Of a DNA stretch of 58,548 bases, positions 26,501 through 35,633 are shown piece by piece. The translations under genes were made by a program, and so were the position numbers. This stretch comes from an uncultured Eggerthella sp. (GTDB lineage Bacteria > Actinomycetota > Coriobacteriia > Coriobacteriales > Eggerthellaceae). The notes under the pieces are model-generated. The model did not search any database, was not told the origin of the DNA, and saw only the letters and a program-made list of their open reading frames with translations. Every line of letters begins with the position of its first letter. Position 1 is the stretch's first letter. Location of the stretch: positions 1 to 58,548 of the forward strand of contig URBX01000009.1 of assembly GCA_900546175.1 (NCBI GenBank), written 5' to 3'.

Positions 26501-28102
26501 GCGTGCAGAGTCGATAGGTGGATTTGTAACCTGCGCAAACATTTGCTTAAAGTAGTCAAATAATGGTCTGTTTTGAGTGTCAAGAACTGCCAATGGGGTA
26601 TCAACGCCCATAGCAGCCGTTGGTTCAACGCCGGTAGTTGCCATAGGAAGAATAGTCTTGTAGATATCTTCATAGGTATAACCAAATGCCTTGTAAAGTT
26701 GGCGAAGTTCTTCTTCGTTATATTGATGAATACGCTTTTTAGGCGTTGGAAGATTGTCCAGTTTCATCAATTCGCAGTCAAGCCATTCGCCATAAGGATG
26801 CTCTTGAGCATACGATTCCTTTACTGCATCATCTTCTTTAAATTCTCCCGTACGCGTGTCAATAACTAACATTCTGCCTGGTTCAAGTCTGCTCTTTTTA
26901 ACAATAGACTCGTCGGGGATGTCAAGAACACCAACCTCTGAAGAAAGGATGAGACGATCATCATCGGTGAGATAGTAGCGTGCAGGACGAAGGCCATTGC
27001 GGTCAAGAGCGGCACCCATTACTTCACCGTCGGTGAAAAGAAGTGCTGCAGGCCCATCCCATGGTTCCATCATGGTTGCATAGTAGTGATACATGTCACG
27101 ACGCGCTAACGAAATGTTAGTGTTTTTGCTCCATGGCTCTGGGACAAGCATCATTACTGCTTTTGGAAGTTCGATTCCGCTAAACATTAAGAATTCAAGC
27201 GTGTTGTCAAGCATTGCTGAGTCGGAGCCGTCAGGATTCACCACCGGCATTACGCACTCCATGTCCTTTTCGAAATAGGGAGTGCTCATGGTTTCTTCGC
27301 GCGCATTCATGCGGTCCAAGTTGCCTCGAATGGTATTAATTTCGCCATTATGGAGCAAAACGCGATTTGGATGTGCGCGTTCCCAGCTAGGATTGGTATT
27401 AGTTGAGAAGCGGGAGTGAACCATGGCAAGTGCGCTTTCACAGCGGGTATCTTGCAAGTCAAGATAGAACTGACGAAGCTGCTGAACTAAGAACATGCCT
27501 TTGTATACCACTGTTCTGCTGGAGAAAGAGGCAACGTAGGTGTTGGTTGCACTTTGTTCAAATTCTCTACGAACTAAGTAAAGTAGTCGATCGAATTCAA
27601 TGCCTGGGTTTACGTTTTCAGGGCGCATAACTAATGCCTGATAGATTGCTGGCATGCAATCAAGTGCTTTCTTGCCAAGCGTATCAGGATTGGTTGGCAC
27701 TTCACGCCAGGTGATAAGCGTGATTCCTCTTTTTTCGAGAATTACTTCTAACGAATGCATTACGAGCTTGCGGGCAAGTTTATCCTGAGGAAAGAAAAAC
27801 ATGCCAACACCGGTATCGCCTGGTTGCCCAAGAGGACTCTCTGATTCAGGAACCAGACCCTCTTCGATAACTGCTTGAGCTAAGAAGGTGTGAGGAACTT
27901 GTAGGATGATACCTACACCGTCACCAGTTTCACCTGCTGCATCCTTGCCAGCTCGATGTTCGAGCTTCTCTACGATACTTAAGGCATCATCGATGGTGTT
28001 GTGGGTTTTAATTCCCTTAATGTTGACAACTGCACCGATACCGCACGCATCGTGTTCGAAAGCTGGACTGTATAAAGTCTGTTGATTGTTATTCAATTTC
28101 AT
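23570..28102 (-). CDS. gltB: Glutamate synthase large subunit
   Basis: Transfers the amide of glutamine to 2-oxoglutarate. The glutaminase nucleophile is C20 in HDACGIG, preceded by a 19-residue propeptide that should be cleaved. The central domain, the FMN/synthase domain (GEGGETPERLN, PGEGGHLPGGKV, VSGYDGGTGAAPRSS) and the 3Fe-4S cluster cysteines (MRVCNLDTCPVG) are all present. The C-terminal GXGXG beta-helix (residues about 1250-1450) is intact. The length of 1510 aa is normal. The ATG at 28102 follows AAAAGGAATAGGG. The gene leads the gltB-gltD operon for ammonium assimilation. Confidence 0.97.
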   Translation of the reverse strand: MKLNNNQQTLYSPAFEHDACGIGAVVNIKGIKTHNTIDDALSIVEKLEHRAGKDAAGETGDGVGIILQVPHTFLAQAVIEEGLVPESESPLGQPGDTGVGMFFFPQDKLARKLVMHSLEVILEKRGITLITWREVPTNPDTLGKKALDCMPAIYQALVMRPENVNPGIEFDRLLYLVRREFEQSATNTYVASFSSRTVVYKGMFLVQQLRQFYLDLQDTRCESALAMVHSRFSTNTNPSWERAHPNRVLLHNGEINTIRGNLDRMNAREETMSTPYFEKDMECVMPVVNPDGSDSAMLDNTLEFLMFSGIELPKAVMMLVPEPWSKNTNISLARRDMYHYYATMMEPWDGPAALLFTDGEVMGAALDRNGLRPARYYLTDDDRLILSSEVGVLDIPDESIVKKSRLEPGRMLVIDTRTGEFKEDDAVKESYAQEHPYGEWLDCELMKLDNLPTPKKRIHQYNEEELRQLYKAFGYTYEDIYKTILPMATTGVEPTAAMGVDTPLAVLDTQNRPLFDYFKQMFAQVTNPPIDSAREQIVTDTTVYVGSDGNLLEDKAENCRLLQIDSPILTELELEKIKALKEPNLKAETISLLYFENTPLEVVLDRLFLNIEKAYHNGSNIIVLSDRGVDENHLAIPSLLAVSAVEQYIVRTKKRTQISVILESAEPTSVHHFATLLGYGARAVCPYLAHQCIRDLIEQNILDCDRYVAIHSYNDAILHGVVKISAKMGISALQSYQSAQIFEILGLTEDVVNNYFTNTVSRIGGIGLEQIAELVTQRHHAAFDPMGLSEDYSLAALGSHKMRSGFEVESHMINPLTIMLLQKAAQQGDYARFKEYSKIVDDETLPHTLRGLFEFNFDAYEPISIEEVESVDEIVKRFKTGAMSYGSISQEAHECLAIAMNRLGGKSNSGEGGETPERLNTERGSAIKQVASGRFGVTSEYLVSAKEIQIKMAQGAKPGEGGHLPGGKVWPWIAKTRYSTPGVSLISPPPHHDIYSIEDLAELIYDLKNANKDATIAVKLVSEAGVGTIAAGVAKAGAETVLVSGYDGGTGAAPRSSIAGAGLPWELGVAEVHQTLIQNDLRSHVRIEADGKLMTGRDVAIAAILGAEEFGFATAPLIALGCDMMRVCNLDTCPVGIATQNPELRKNFRGKPEHVENFMRFIAEELREIMARFGVKTVNELVGHTEFLKVREKQITKRAEMVDLSRILAPCETGILFDQNDTYDFKLDTTLDSQNFLPLIREKANQGARAQFTISSTDRACGTLFGAELTRRFGTKLKPDTYHFKLSGGAGQSFGAFIPKGLTLELEGDSNDYFGKGLSGGELITYPSKNSHRASEENVIIGNVALYGATSGRAFISGRAGERFCVRNSGATAVVEGVGDHGCEYMTGGTVVIIGTTGRNFAAGMSGGVAYVYDANHDLYRRTNKELVTIEQLKETEDISTVCDLIEEHAKLTGSALAKSMLENLDEYLPHFKKVIPKAYKAMIQRINENIRQGMDEQEAATKAFIERDE

Positions 28103-28490
28103 AACCCTATTCCTTTTCCAAGTATCTTCCTAAGGATAAAAAAACGAAGTTTACGAAGTGTTACTTGGTTGTTACGGAATTGTTTCCAATGTTAAAGCTG
28201 TGTTACGCAAAAAGCTCTCCACTCAAAATGGAAGGTGCTGAAGGAAAAGGAAAAGTGCTTATTAAAGGGCAAGATTACTATGGAAAGAAGAGTTGGTAGC
28301 TATTAAAAGAAAGGCGGTTGCGGCAAAACAAAGGGTAGTTAGGGCAATACAGAAAACATTTGAGATGGGAGCAGGCAAGAATATCGAGATTTCTTTATAG
28401 GCAAAATGTCATTCCTGGGATAAAGTTTATTTCGAAAAGAAGATACTGAGAAATGCTTTTTTGAAAGTACTCTGATAGTAAGGATTTGGA
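28103..28490. other. Intergenic region upstream of gltB and the ASCH gene
   Basis: This 388-base divergent spacer must carry the gltBD promoter (minus) and that of the ASCH-domain gene (plus). I see no gene. Small elements include a direct repeat of ACGAAGT (near 28143 and 28153) and a GGAA-TTGT-TTCC palindrome near 28182, either of which could be a regulator site. I could not pick convincing -35/-10 pairs. Confidence 0.3.
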
Positions 28491-28997
28491 ATGAAGGCTT
28501 TATCCGTACACCCATTTTGGGCAACCACTATTGCACTAGGGATGAAATCTATTGAATGCCGTAGTTGGAAGACCGATCATCGAGGTTGGATGGTCATCTG
28601 TGCTTCTTCCGGTCCATGGGTTTCTGGTTCTATCTGCAAGCATGCCCTTTGTTTAGTTAATTTGGTAGATGTAAAACCTTTCAAACCACAACACTTAGAA
28701 GATGCCTTTATGGATGAAATGCCTTCTGATGATAAAGCGTATTACGCATGGGTTTTTGAGGGGCTTATTCCTCTTGTTCCTTTTGAAGTTGAGTCCGAAA
28801 AAGGCCTCTTTGAAATTGATGACGAATTGATTTCCTGCATGCTTCCTGAAGATAATCCTGCAGACTTCTTTAGAGAGCACTATGAACCACTCATGCGCTT
28901 TGGCGATGATTCTGTTTCAAGTGAAGTTCAGTATGAAATGTGGAATATGCTTCTTGATGATATTGAAGAGGAATATGACTACCAGGAAGATGAATAG
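28491..28997 (+). CDS. ASCH-domain protein
   Basis: The first 60 or so residues (ALSVHPFWATTIALGMKSIE, then RSW and RGWMVICAS) match the ASCH/PUA-like fold, a small barrel thought to bind RNA or modified nucleobases; some members are nucleoside hydrolases. The remaining 100 residues are acidic and end in a run of Glu and Asp. The 168 aa are intact, and the ATG at 28491 follows AAGGA at 7 bases. It is a single gene between gltB and the MocR cluster, with no informative neighbour. A precise function cannot be given. Confidence 0.75.
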   Translation: MKALSVHPFWATTIALGMKSIECRSWKTDHRGWMVICASSGPWVSGSICKHALCLVNLVDVKPFKPQHLEDAFMDEMPSDDKAYYAWVFEGLIPLVPFEVESEKGLFEIDDELISCMLPEDNPADFFREHYEPLMRFGDDSVSSEVQYEMWNMLLDDIEEEYDYQEDE

Positions 28998-29067
28998 TGG
29001 TATTCGCTTTTAGTAGTCACTGCAACAATTAGGAACATGAAGAGAGATAAAAGTATTTTTGGTGCTA

Positions 29068-29241
29068 CTAGAACAAAAGGGCGAATATTCCCCAAACACC
29101 TAAGAGAAATCCTATAGTGCCAATTACTATTAATGTTGCACAGATTATTCTCAGGGGTCTCTTTTTTGAAGCACGGGTGAGCGCTGTGCCTATGCAAGTT
29201 AGCACTATTCCGGTAATACAAACGATAATCCAGGTATTCAT
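29068..29241 (-). CDS. Small two-helix membrane protein, translationally coupled to the MocR gene
   Basis: 57 residues starting MNTWIIVC, with two hydrophobic helices (about residues 3-21 and 32-55) separated by a short basic loop (RASKKRPLR). The ATG at 29241 overlaps the TGA of the upstream regulator gene in an ATGA arrangement, and an AGGAG site lies 8 bases ahead inside that gene. These two facts support real translation even though the gene is short. I do not recognise the family. Confidence 0.65.
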   Translation of the reverse strand: MNTWIIVCITGIVLTCIGTALTRASKKRPLRIICATLIVIGTIGFLLGVWGIFALLF

Positions 29242-30776
29242 GCGTCTTTCTCCTGATTTCCCCATGCTTTTGTAAGGGCCTGAGCAATTATTGCTGCATC
29301 GTTTTCAGAAATGCCTCCATAATTTACTACAAACCAGACAAGAGTGTCTGAAGGCTGGTTTGCATCGTTTTCGGTGTGATTATTGTAATAAACACCAGGT
29401 ATAGATAACGCTGTATGAGTTTTGAAACAGTACTCATCTAAAGGCCTTAGTAACACTCCTTCGTTCTTTGCAAACCGCGCTAATTCTTTGCTTGAATAGG
29501 TGGTTGTTTTGTAACCTAAAAGAAAATGTAATCCTGCATCTTCGTTTTTGAATACGAGTCTGCATCCCAAAGGGCAGCGTTTCAATTCTTCGATAAGCGC
29601 ATTGCGAAGCATTTTATAGCGAGTTTTTAGTCGGTTAATATGACGTTCGTAGTGGCCGTTTTTTATGAAATAAGCTAAAGCAAGCTGGTCGAGCGCGCTT
29701 ACGGGGCAGGAGTAAAATCCTAGTTTTTCCAAAAAGGGATCCACTAAATTTTTGGGCAAAATAAGGTAAGCAATACGGAAGGCCGGGCCTAAGCTTTTCG
29801 AGAAGGTATTAGTGTAGATAACTTTTCCTTCAGTATCTAAATTGCAAAGGGGAGGAATAGGTCTTCCCGAAAGTCTGAATTGGCAATCGTAGTCATCTTC
29901 AATAATAAGGGCATCATCCTTTTCGCTAGCCCATGCAAGTAGTTCATAGCGTCGAGCAATGCTTGTTACCATACCAGTTGGGAATTGATGGGATGGTACC
30001 ACATGGGCAACGTTTGCCTTACTGCGCTTTAACTCTTGAAGATTGATTCCTCCTTCATCAAGAGGAACAGAGACAGTGTCAATGTGATGGCTGGCATAAA
30101 CCTTATAGAGAAGGGGGTATCCCGGATCTTCGAGTGCAATTTTTGTGTTTGAGTTAAAAAATTGAGCGAGTAATCCATAGAGATACTGGCTACCTGAACC
30201 AATGACTATCTGCTCGGGTTCTATTGACATACCGCGATACTCTTTCAAATACTCACACAGATATTGACGAAGTTTGTAAACTCCTTGAACGGTAGTTTCT
30301 GCAACAAGTGTTTTTTCTGGCTCCTGAATAAGGACATCACGTAAGCATTTTGCCCAGGATGAATAGGGAAAAATATCGTTTGCTATGCCGGTAGTGAGGT
30401 CAAAAAACGGTGAGTTTTCGCAGGCATAGTTTGTTTGCTGGAGTGCTTCTTCTTGAGCAAGGGAGCTTATTCTGAAGTATGTGGAATCGTGTTTTATAGA
30501 AGAAGAAGCGGGTGTGGATGTTTTTTTGCTCGAGGGGATATTGCATGCAAAGTATCCCTGACGTTGTCGTGACGTAATAAAGCCTTCTGCTGCTAGTTGA
30601 GCATAGGCATTTTCTACTGTGATAATGCTGATTCCAAGATGTTTTGCTAAGGAGCGCTTTGAAGGAAGTTTTTCGTGAGCAGAAATTCTGCCTGCTTTAA
30701 TATCATCAGCAATGCAGCGATATAGATATTCGTAAAGAGGCAGTTCTCCTCTTTCTTCAAAAGAATAGGTAAGCAT
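29238..30776 (-). CDS. MocR/PdxR-type transcriptional regulator (GntR helix-turn-helix fused to an aminotransferase domain)
   Basis: The N-terminal winged helix (about residues 12-80) has the GntR pattern KLPSKRSLAKHLGIS and AYAQLAAEGFI. A full-length fold-type I aminotransferase-like domain follows and keeps the PLP lysine in TNTFSKSLGPAFR (near residue 325). Such proteins sense PLP or an amino compound. The length (512 aa) is slightly above the usual 460-500. The usual pdxST target is not adjacent; the linked gene is the small membrane protein that overlaps its stop codon. The ATG at 30776 has no clear ribosome-binding site, and a leaderless mRNA is possible. Confidence 0.9.
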   Translation of the reverse strand: MLTYSFEERGELPLYEYLYRCIADDIKAGRISAHEKLPSKRSLAKHLGISIITVENAYAQLAAEGFITSRQRQGYFACNIPSSKKTSTPASSSIKHDSTYFRISSLAQEEALQQTNYACENSPFFDLTTGIANDIFPYSSWAKCLRDVLIQEPEKTLVAETTVQGVYKLRQYLCEYLKEYRGMSIEPEQIVIGSGSQYLYGLLAQFFNSNTKIALEDPGYPLLYKVYASHHIDTVSVPLDEGGINLQELKRSKANVAHVVPSHQFPTGMVTSIARRYELLAWASEKDDALIIEDDYDCQFRLSGRPIPPLCNLDTEGKVIYTNTFSKSLGPAFRIAYLILPKNLVDPFLEKLGFYSCPVSALDQLALAYFIKNGHYERHINRLKTRYKMLRNALIEELKRCPLGCRLVFKNEDAGLHFLLGYKTTTYSSKELARFAKNEGVLLRPLDEYCFKTHTALSIPGVYYNNHTENDANQPSDTLVWFVVNYGGISENDAAIIAQALTKAWGNQEKDA

Positions 30777-30998
30777 AAGTGTTTTGAACTTTCATGGACT
30801 TATTGGATTTGATCCTTTTTACTGCTCAGATAGTACCAGAAGTGTAGTGACACAAAAAGAGTACGGCAGTGAACAAGCAAAAGGAGTGTCTGCTTGCGGT
30901 ATCACTTCGGTGGGTACTACGAACAAAACAGCCATAATGCGAAACGGAATGTGTACTTGTGTAGTATTGCTTAATAAAACGCTCTGCTTCAAAAGGTC

Positions 30999-32297
30999 CT
31001 ACTGGAATGGATACATAAGAATTCCGCTTCGAGGTTTTGGCTCAAACCACGTACTTTTAGGCGGCATGAGTAGTTTGGCATCAGCTACTGCAAAGAATTC
31101 TTCAACTTGAGTTGGATAGAGAGAGAAGCATACCGAAGCAGGTTCTCCGTTCACTATTCGGGATTCAAGTGCTCTAACTCCACGGGTTCCTCGCACGAAA
31201 TCTAGGCGGTTATCAACTTTTGGATCAGTGATTCCTAGAATAGGATCAAGAATGTAGTTCTGTAAGAGTGAAACATCTAACTTTTCAACAGGATTCATTC
31301 CCTGTAGTGATTTTTTAAAGGTAAGCTTATACCAGTTACCGTTGAGGTACATTCCGAAGGTTCCCTTGGAATCAGGTTTTATTACTCCTGAAAAAGGACC
31401 TTCAAGCGTAAAGTTCTCTTGGATTTTGTCGAAGAATTGTATCTCGGTTAGATTATTAAGACCCACAACTGCTCGATTGTAGTCGTAGATATGAGTTTCG
31501 TTGCTAGGGAAAATAATAGCCATAAAGGTTCCAAATCCAGACAATCTGTGTGTGCTTGAGCTTTCGGATTCGGACAATTTGTTGGTGCTCATAGTTTTTT
31601 TACGTGGCAATTCGCAAGCATATTCTTCAGCAAGTGAGGCAGCTGCAGCAGCACGATGATGACCATCAGCAATATAGAGTGCTTCAACTTCTGAAAACAG
31701 GTTGATGATTTCCTCAGTTTCACGGCGGGCAGTTAAACGCCACACTTCGTTGAGATAATTGAGGTCATCAATAAAAGAATACAGTGGTCGTTCTGATTCT
31801 TTTACCCGATCAAGCATTTTTGAAAGCTTTCCTTTTGAGGGGTAAGTAAGAAAGAGGGGACTTGTTTGAGCACCTAAAGTTTTCATTAGATGCTTACATC
31901 CTTCTTCTTTCGCTTTTCGTGTTGATTCGTGTTTTTTTACGAGTCCGTTTTTGTAGTCATCAACGCTTACTGAAGAAATAAGGCCTGTATTACTTTCGCC
32001 ATTTGGAGAAGTGATGCGATACAGATAAAAGGCTGGTTCATTGTCATTTATATAGATACCTTCTTCTTTATATTCAGTAATGAGCTTTGAAGCATAATCA
32101 AAACCTACTTTGCCTGTTTCAGATATTTCTTTAGGAAAAGAAATGCCTGCAGCATCAAGGTGAAGAAAAGATTTTGGATGAGAGAGAAGGTATTCAATTG
32201 CTTCTGAGTCTGAAAAAAAGTCAAAAGGAAGTGAGGTAACCTCAGAAACATAAGACGGATTTACTCTCATACAAGAAAAAGGCATTACGTGGGCCAT
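30999..32297 (-). CDS. DUF1015 family protein
   Basis: A protein of the DUF1015/PF06245 family, recognised by SFPKEISETGKVGF-like N-terminal spacing, GLVKKHESTRKAKEEG and the ADGHHRAAAAA motif. The DGHHR core is also seen in serine kinases of the SerK/SbnI type, so a kinase-like activity on a small molecule is possible but unproven. I chose the ATG at 32297, preceded by AAAGGTGA; the frame extends to 32402 without support. The product is 432 aa. It lies between the YeiH-type transporter and the MocR regulator, all on the minus strand, but gaps of 155 and 222 bases argue against a single tight operon. Confidence 0.8.
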   Translation of the reverse strand: MAHVMPFSCMRVNPSYVSEVTSLPFDFFSDSEAIEYLLSHPKSFLHLDAAGISFPKEISETGKVGFDYASKLITEYKEEGIYINDNEPAFYLYRITSPNGESNTGLISSVSVDDYKNGLVKKHESTRKAKEEGCKHLMKTLGAQTSPLFLTYPSKGKLSKMLDRVKESERPLYSFIDDLNYLNEVWRLTARRETEEIINLFSEVEALYIADGHHRAAAAASLAEEYACELPRKKTMSTNKLSESESSSTHRLSGFGTFMAIIFPSNETHIYDYNRAVVGLNNLTEIQFFDKIQENFTLEGPFSGVIKPDSKGTFGMYLNGNWYKLTFKKSLQGMNPVEKLDVSLLQNYILDPILGITDPKVDNRLDFVRGTRGVRALESRIVNGEPASVCFSLYPTQVEEFFAVADAKLLMPPKSTWFEPKPRSGILMYPFQ

Positions 32298-32452
32298 GGG
32301 GCTCACCTTTCTTTTGTGGCATTTCTGCCAAAGTGGCTGCGATAGTATTGAGTTTACGGTATGAGGTAGCGTTTTTGTATATGAGTATATGGATGTTTCC
32401 AATAATTAACGAAAAAAAGCGTCTATACAGGGTTTTAGAAAGCGGTTTCTTT

Positions 32453-33562
32453 CTACCAGATTCCTAAAAGACTCTGCATGCCTAAACTTATTGCCGCAAT
32501 ACAAACCCAGCAAATCCCTCCCAACAAGAGAGGCTTACCTCCAGTAGTTACAAGCTTTACTATGTCGGTACCTAATCCAATTGCCAGCATTGCCATAATA
32601 ATGAAGAACTTCGATAAAGATTTGAGTAAGGCAAAAATTTCAAAATTATATCCCGCGCTGGTGCAAAGTGTTGTGATTAATGCAGCACCCAAGAAATAAA
32701 GAATGAAGAGAGGAAAAGCACGCTTAAGGCTGAAATCTCCTAAGAAAGATTTGCTTTTGGTTTTATTGAGAGGGTTTTCTTCAGCAGAGAGTTCGTTATT
32801 TTTGTTACTGGTATTTTCCGACAATTCAGTGCTGTTGTTCTTTCGAGCGCGATATGCCATCCAAATACCAAGAACTAAGGTAATTGGAATGATAGCAAGC
32901 GTTCGGGTGAGTTTTACAATGGTTGCTTGATCTAAGGTGTTTGCGCCAGGGTGCATTTCGTCCCACGCAAGAGCTGCAGCGGTAACCGATGAGGTATCGT
33001 TGATGGCAGTTCCTGCAAAGAGTGCAAATCCTTCATTAGATAGTCCAAGCCAGGTTCCTAAAGTAGGGAAGATAAGAGCCGCAACAACGTTGAATAAAAA
33101 GATAACTGCAATTGCTTGTGCGATTTCTTCAGCATTTGCTTTGATAACAGGTGCGGTTGCCGCAATAGCCGAGCCGCCACAGATAGACGAGCCAACTCCC
33201 ACTAAGGTGGAGGTTTTAGATGGAATAGAAAGAAGCTTTCCGACAATAAATGCAACAATAAGTGCTGTAGCAATGGTGGAAATAATAATAGGAAGAGATT
33301 GGGTGCCAACCTGAGCAATTTCGTTTAGATTGAGACCGAATCCTAAAAGAATAACTGCATATTGGAGAACCTTTTTGGAGGTAAATCCAATACCGTCAGA
33401 AAAAGAGCGCTTGTTTTTCCAAAAACAGCCTATGAAGATGCCAAGCAGAATCGCAAAAACAGGTCCACCAATGAGAGGGAACTGCTGACCTAATAACCAA
33501 CAAGGGATAGCAAGTATAATGCAAAGTGAAATGCCAGGAATTTTGCTTTTAAAGCTATTCAT
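32453..33562 (-). CDS. YeiH/UPF0324 family membrane transporter
   Basis: An integral membrane protein of about ten helices, of the YeiH family (putative sulfate or sulfite exporter; substrate not established). Visible motifs are GGPVFAILLGIFIG, LLGFGLNLNEI, GVGSSICGGSAIAA and AGTAINDTSSVTAA, which are typical of the family. Between the helices near residues 245-275 there is a hydrophilic loop rich in Asn, Ser and Glu that looks like an insertion. The length is 369 aa. The ATG at 33562 lies 112 bases downstream of the second DegV gene with a hairpin terminator between them, so it has its own promoter or depends on read-through. Confidence 0.85.
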   Translation of the reverse strand: MNSFKSKIPGISLCIILAIPCWLLGQQFPLIGGPVFAILLGIFIGCFWKNKRSFSDGIGFTSKKVLQYAVILLGFGLNLNEIAQVGTQSLPIIISTIATALIVAFIVGKLLSIPSKTSTLVGVGSSICGGSAIAATAPVIKANAEEIAQAIAVIFLFNVVAALIFPTLGTWLGLSNEGFALFAGTAINDTSSVTAAALAWDEMHPGANTLDQATIVKLTRTLAIIPITLVLGIWMAYRARKNNSTELSENTSNKNNELSAEENPLNKTKSKSFLGDFSLKRAFPLFILYFLGAALITTLCTSAGYNFEIFALLKSLSKFFIIMAMLAIGLGTDIVKLVTTGGKPLLLGGICWVCIAAISLGMQSLLGIW

Positions 33563-33576
33563 GTCTGTTCCGTTCT

Positions 33577-33632
33577 ATAAAAAAATAAGCTGTCCCAGAA
33601 TACCACCACTGCAGGCTTAATGCTAAGACAGC
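33577..33632 (-). terminator. Hairpin with T-tract between the second DegV gene and the yeiH-like gene
   Basis: GCTGTC (33589-33594) pairs with GACAGC (33627-33632) around a 32-base region that can form smaller internal stems. On the minus strand the stem is followed by TTATTTTTTTAT, as expected of a terminator for the upstream DegV gene. On the plus strand a T6 run follows after four bases, so it may work in both directions. Confidence 0.5.
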
Positions 33633-33674
33633 AAAGTTTTTTAAATGCAAACGCTTAAATAATCGTATTTGAAG

Positions 33675-34529
33675 CTAGTTTTTTCTGAAAGCAGCTAGTC
33701 CGAATGAACCTGGACCGCAATGAGAAGAAATGACTCCACCAGCGTCAACCCATTCAACCGTTTCAAATCCTGCATCTTTAAGCATTGTCTCTGCAAGATT
33801 TTGACATTCCTGACTCAATCCGTATACGTTAATGCAGGCCACACGCTTCTTATCCCATTCGTTGGCAGCAAGGAAGTTTGAAATCATGCGTGTTAATACT
33901 TTTTCGAAATTGCCGCGAAGTTTATCAGTTGCAACAAGTGCACCGTTTTTAATCTCGATAACAGGTTTAATGCGAAGAAGGGTTGCTCCTAAGAATGCTG
34001 TATTGCTTAGTCTGCCTCCCGCTTTCAAGAATTCCAAACCACCTGGAATAAATGACATTTCGATACGGCTAATTAAATCGTTCGCAAACGTAGTTATTTC
34101 GGCAGGGGTAACGTGAGGGTTTTGAGAAATATACTCCGCAACTTCGGTCACAACAAGATGCTGACCTGCGGTAACACTTTTAGTGTCAATGAAGGTTACT
34201 CGATCATCTTCGCCCGCGATAATTTTTGCAGAACCAAAGCTGCAGGTGGTAATTGATGAGTAAGCAAGATATATTACGTGTGTGCTTGGATCTTCCTGCC
34301 AAATTTCGTCAAAAACTTTTTGGAAATCGTTAGGCATTGAACCACTAGTTACCGGAAGTTCCTTTGTTTTTGCATAATGTTCAAAAATCTGTGAAGTGGG
34401 AAACGATTTGTCGTCGTAACTCTTCCCGTTGAATGCCACATGCATAGGAACAATACGGATACCGTATTTTTCGAGGTAGCTCTGTGGAATATCTCCACCA
34501 GATTCTGTGATGATGACATAATGTGACAT
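33675..34529 (-). CDS. DegV family fatty-acid-binding protein (second copy)
   Basis: A 284-aa DegV/FakB-type protein. The start MSHYVIITESGGDIP, the phosphate-loop segment VTSGSMPN, the YSSITTCSFGSA motif and the C-terminal SSHCGPGSFGLAAF are typical. It differs strongly from the copy at 13792, so the two probably bind different fatty acids. The ATG at 34529 follows AAAGGATAATC. It is divergent from the MBL-fold gene at 34624. Confidence 0.88.
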   Translation of the reverse strand: MSHYVIITESGGDIPQSYLEKYGIRIVPMHVAFNGKSYDDKSFPTSQIFEHYAKTKELPVTSGSMPNDFQKVFDEIWQEDPSTHVIYLAYSSITTCSFGSAKIIAGEDDRVTFIDTKSVTAGQHLVVTEVAEYISQNPHVTPAEITTFANDLISRIEMSFIPGGLEFLKAGGRLSNTAFLGATLLRIKPVIEIKNGALVATDKLRGNFEKVLTRMISNFLAANEWDKKRVACINVYGLSQECQNLAETMLKDAGFETVEWVDAGGVISSHCGPGSFGLAAFRKN

Positions 34530-34623
34530 GATTATCCTTTCGCTTTAAGGCAAAATGATACTTTTATTTCAATAAAATAGTAATAACAGTAAGTAAACTT
34601 ATGAGAAACGCGGGGAGATTTTT

Positions 34624-35517
34624 TTGTTCGATTTCTATGACATTGGCATAACAAAAGAGGATTATCTTCAAAAAAACCAGGTAGAAACGGAAAATAGATA
34701 CAATGTTGATGAAAAATCTCGCTTAGGGTTAAAGCTTCATGTTTTGGCGTCGGGAAGTAAAGGAAATGCTTCGATTGTAGAAAACTCCAAAACAGGGGAG
34801 GGTATTCTTATAGATTGCGGCATAACAAAGAAAGCCTTCTTTGAAGGATGTGAACAGGCGGGATTTAATCCTGCTAATCTCCAGGGTATTTTGATTACGC
34901 ATGAACACTCGGATCATACAAAAGGTCTTGGGGTAGTTTCACGTGGTTTAAAAAAGAAAGGGATAGAAATCCCGTTTGTTACTACGGAGGCTATAGCGGC
35001 TCATTCGAGAGAGATTCAGGACTTAAAAGCCGAAAATGAGCTGGTTTCTATAAAGCAATGGACCAACTCAACTCGAGGAGGAATAACAATTACCCCTTTT
35101 GCAACTTCGCATGACTCTATTGAAAGTTATGGTTTTAGGTTTGAAGGGAACAATACCGTGCTTGGGTTTATAACCGACTCAGGCTACGTTTCTGAACAGG
35201 CACATGAAGCCTTGTCGTATTGTCATATTTTGGCTTTAGAGGCCAACCATGATGAAATAATGCTTAAAAACGGTCCGTATCCTTACTATATTAAGGAGCG
35301 CATTGCTTCTATTAGGGGCCATTTGAGTAATAAACAAGCAGCAACCGAATTAGAAAACCTTTTGTGGAGCAATCTTAAACATATTATTTGTATGCATATT
35401 TCGGAGAATAATAATACTTATCAAATGCCTTATAAAATGCTTGACGAAGTTGTGAGAAGAAATAATCATTCAGCCCGGGTGCAAAGTGCATATCAGAATA
35501 GAATCGTAAGTATTTGA
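34624..35517 (+). CDS. MBL-fold metallohydrolase, WalJ/YycJ-like
   Basis: A metallo-beta-lactamase-fold enzyme with the metal motif THEHSDHTKG (H93, H95, D97, H98) and the YycJ-type opening VLASGSKGNASIV. Members of this group are implicated in nuclease or DNA-related roles and cell-wall homeostasis. About 35 polar residues precede the conserved domain, which is unusual; the TTG at 34624 has GGGGAG 7 bases ahead, supporting the longer form. The length is 297 aa. No walRK genes are nearby. Confidence 0.8.
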   Translation: MFDFYDIGITKEDYLQKNQVETENRYNVDEKSRLGLKLHVLASGSKGNASIVENSKTGEGILIDCGITKKAFFEGCEQAGFNPANLQGILITHEHSDHTKGLGVVSRGLKKKGIEIPFVTTEAIAAHSREIQDLKAENELVSIKQWTNSTRGGITITPFATSHDSIESYGFRFEGNNTVLGFITDSGYVSEQAHEALSYCHILALEANHDEIMLKNGPYPYYIKERIASIRGHLSNKQAATELENLLWSNLKHIICMHISENNNTYQMPYKMLDEVVRRNNHSARVQSAYQNRIVSI

Positions 35518-35633
35518 AAATGCTTGGATAAAGAGTCAAAGTTTTGTGTGAGGTGCTTAAGTTTAGACGATGAATCTAAGTTTAAGTAAGCCTTTCAAAA
35601 GTGATTGGCTCTGAGTAATGGAGATGATAAGTA

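Noticed and set aside
30784..31110. A 108-codon plus-strand frame between the MocR gene and the DUF1015 gene
   Set aside because: It runs antisense into the DUF1015 coding sequence, has no recognisable domain and no ribosome-binding site.
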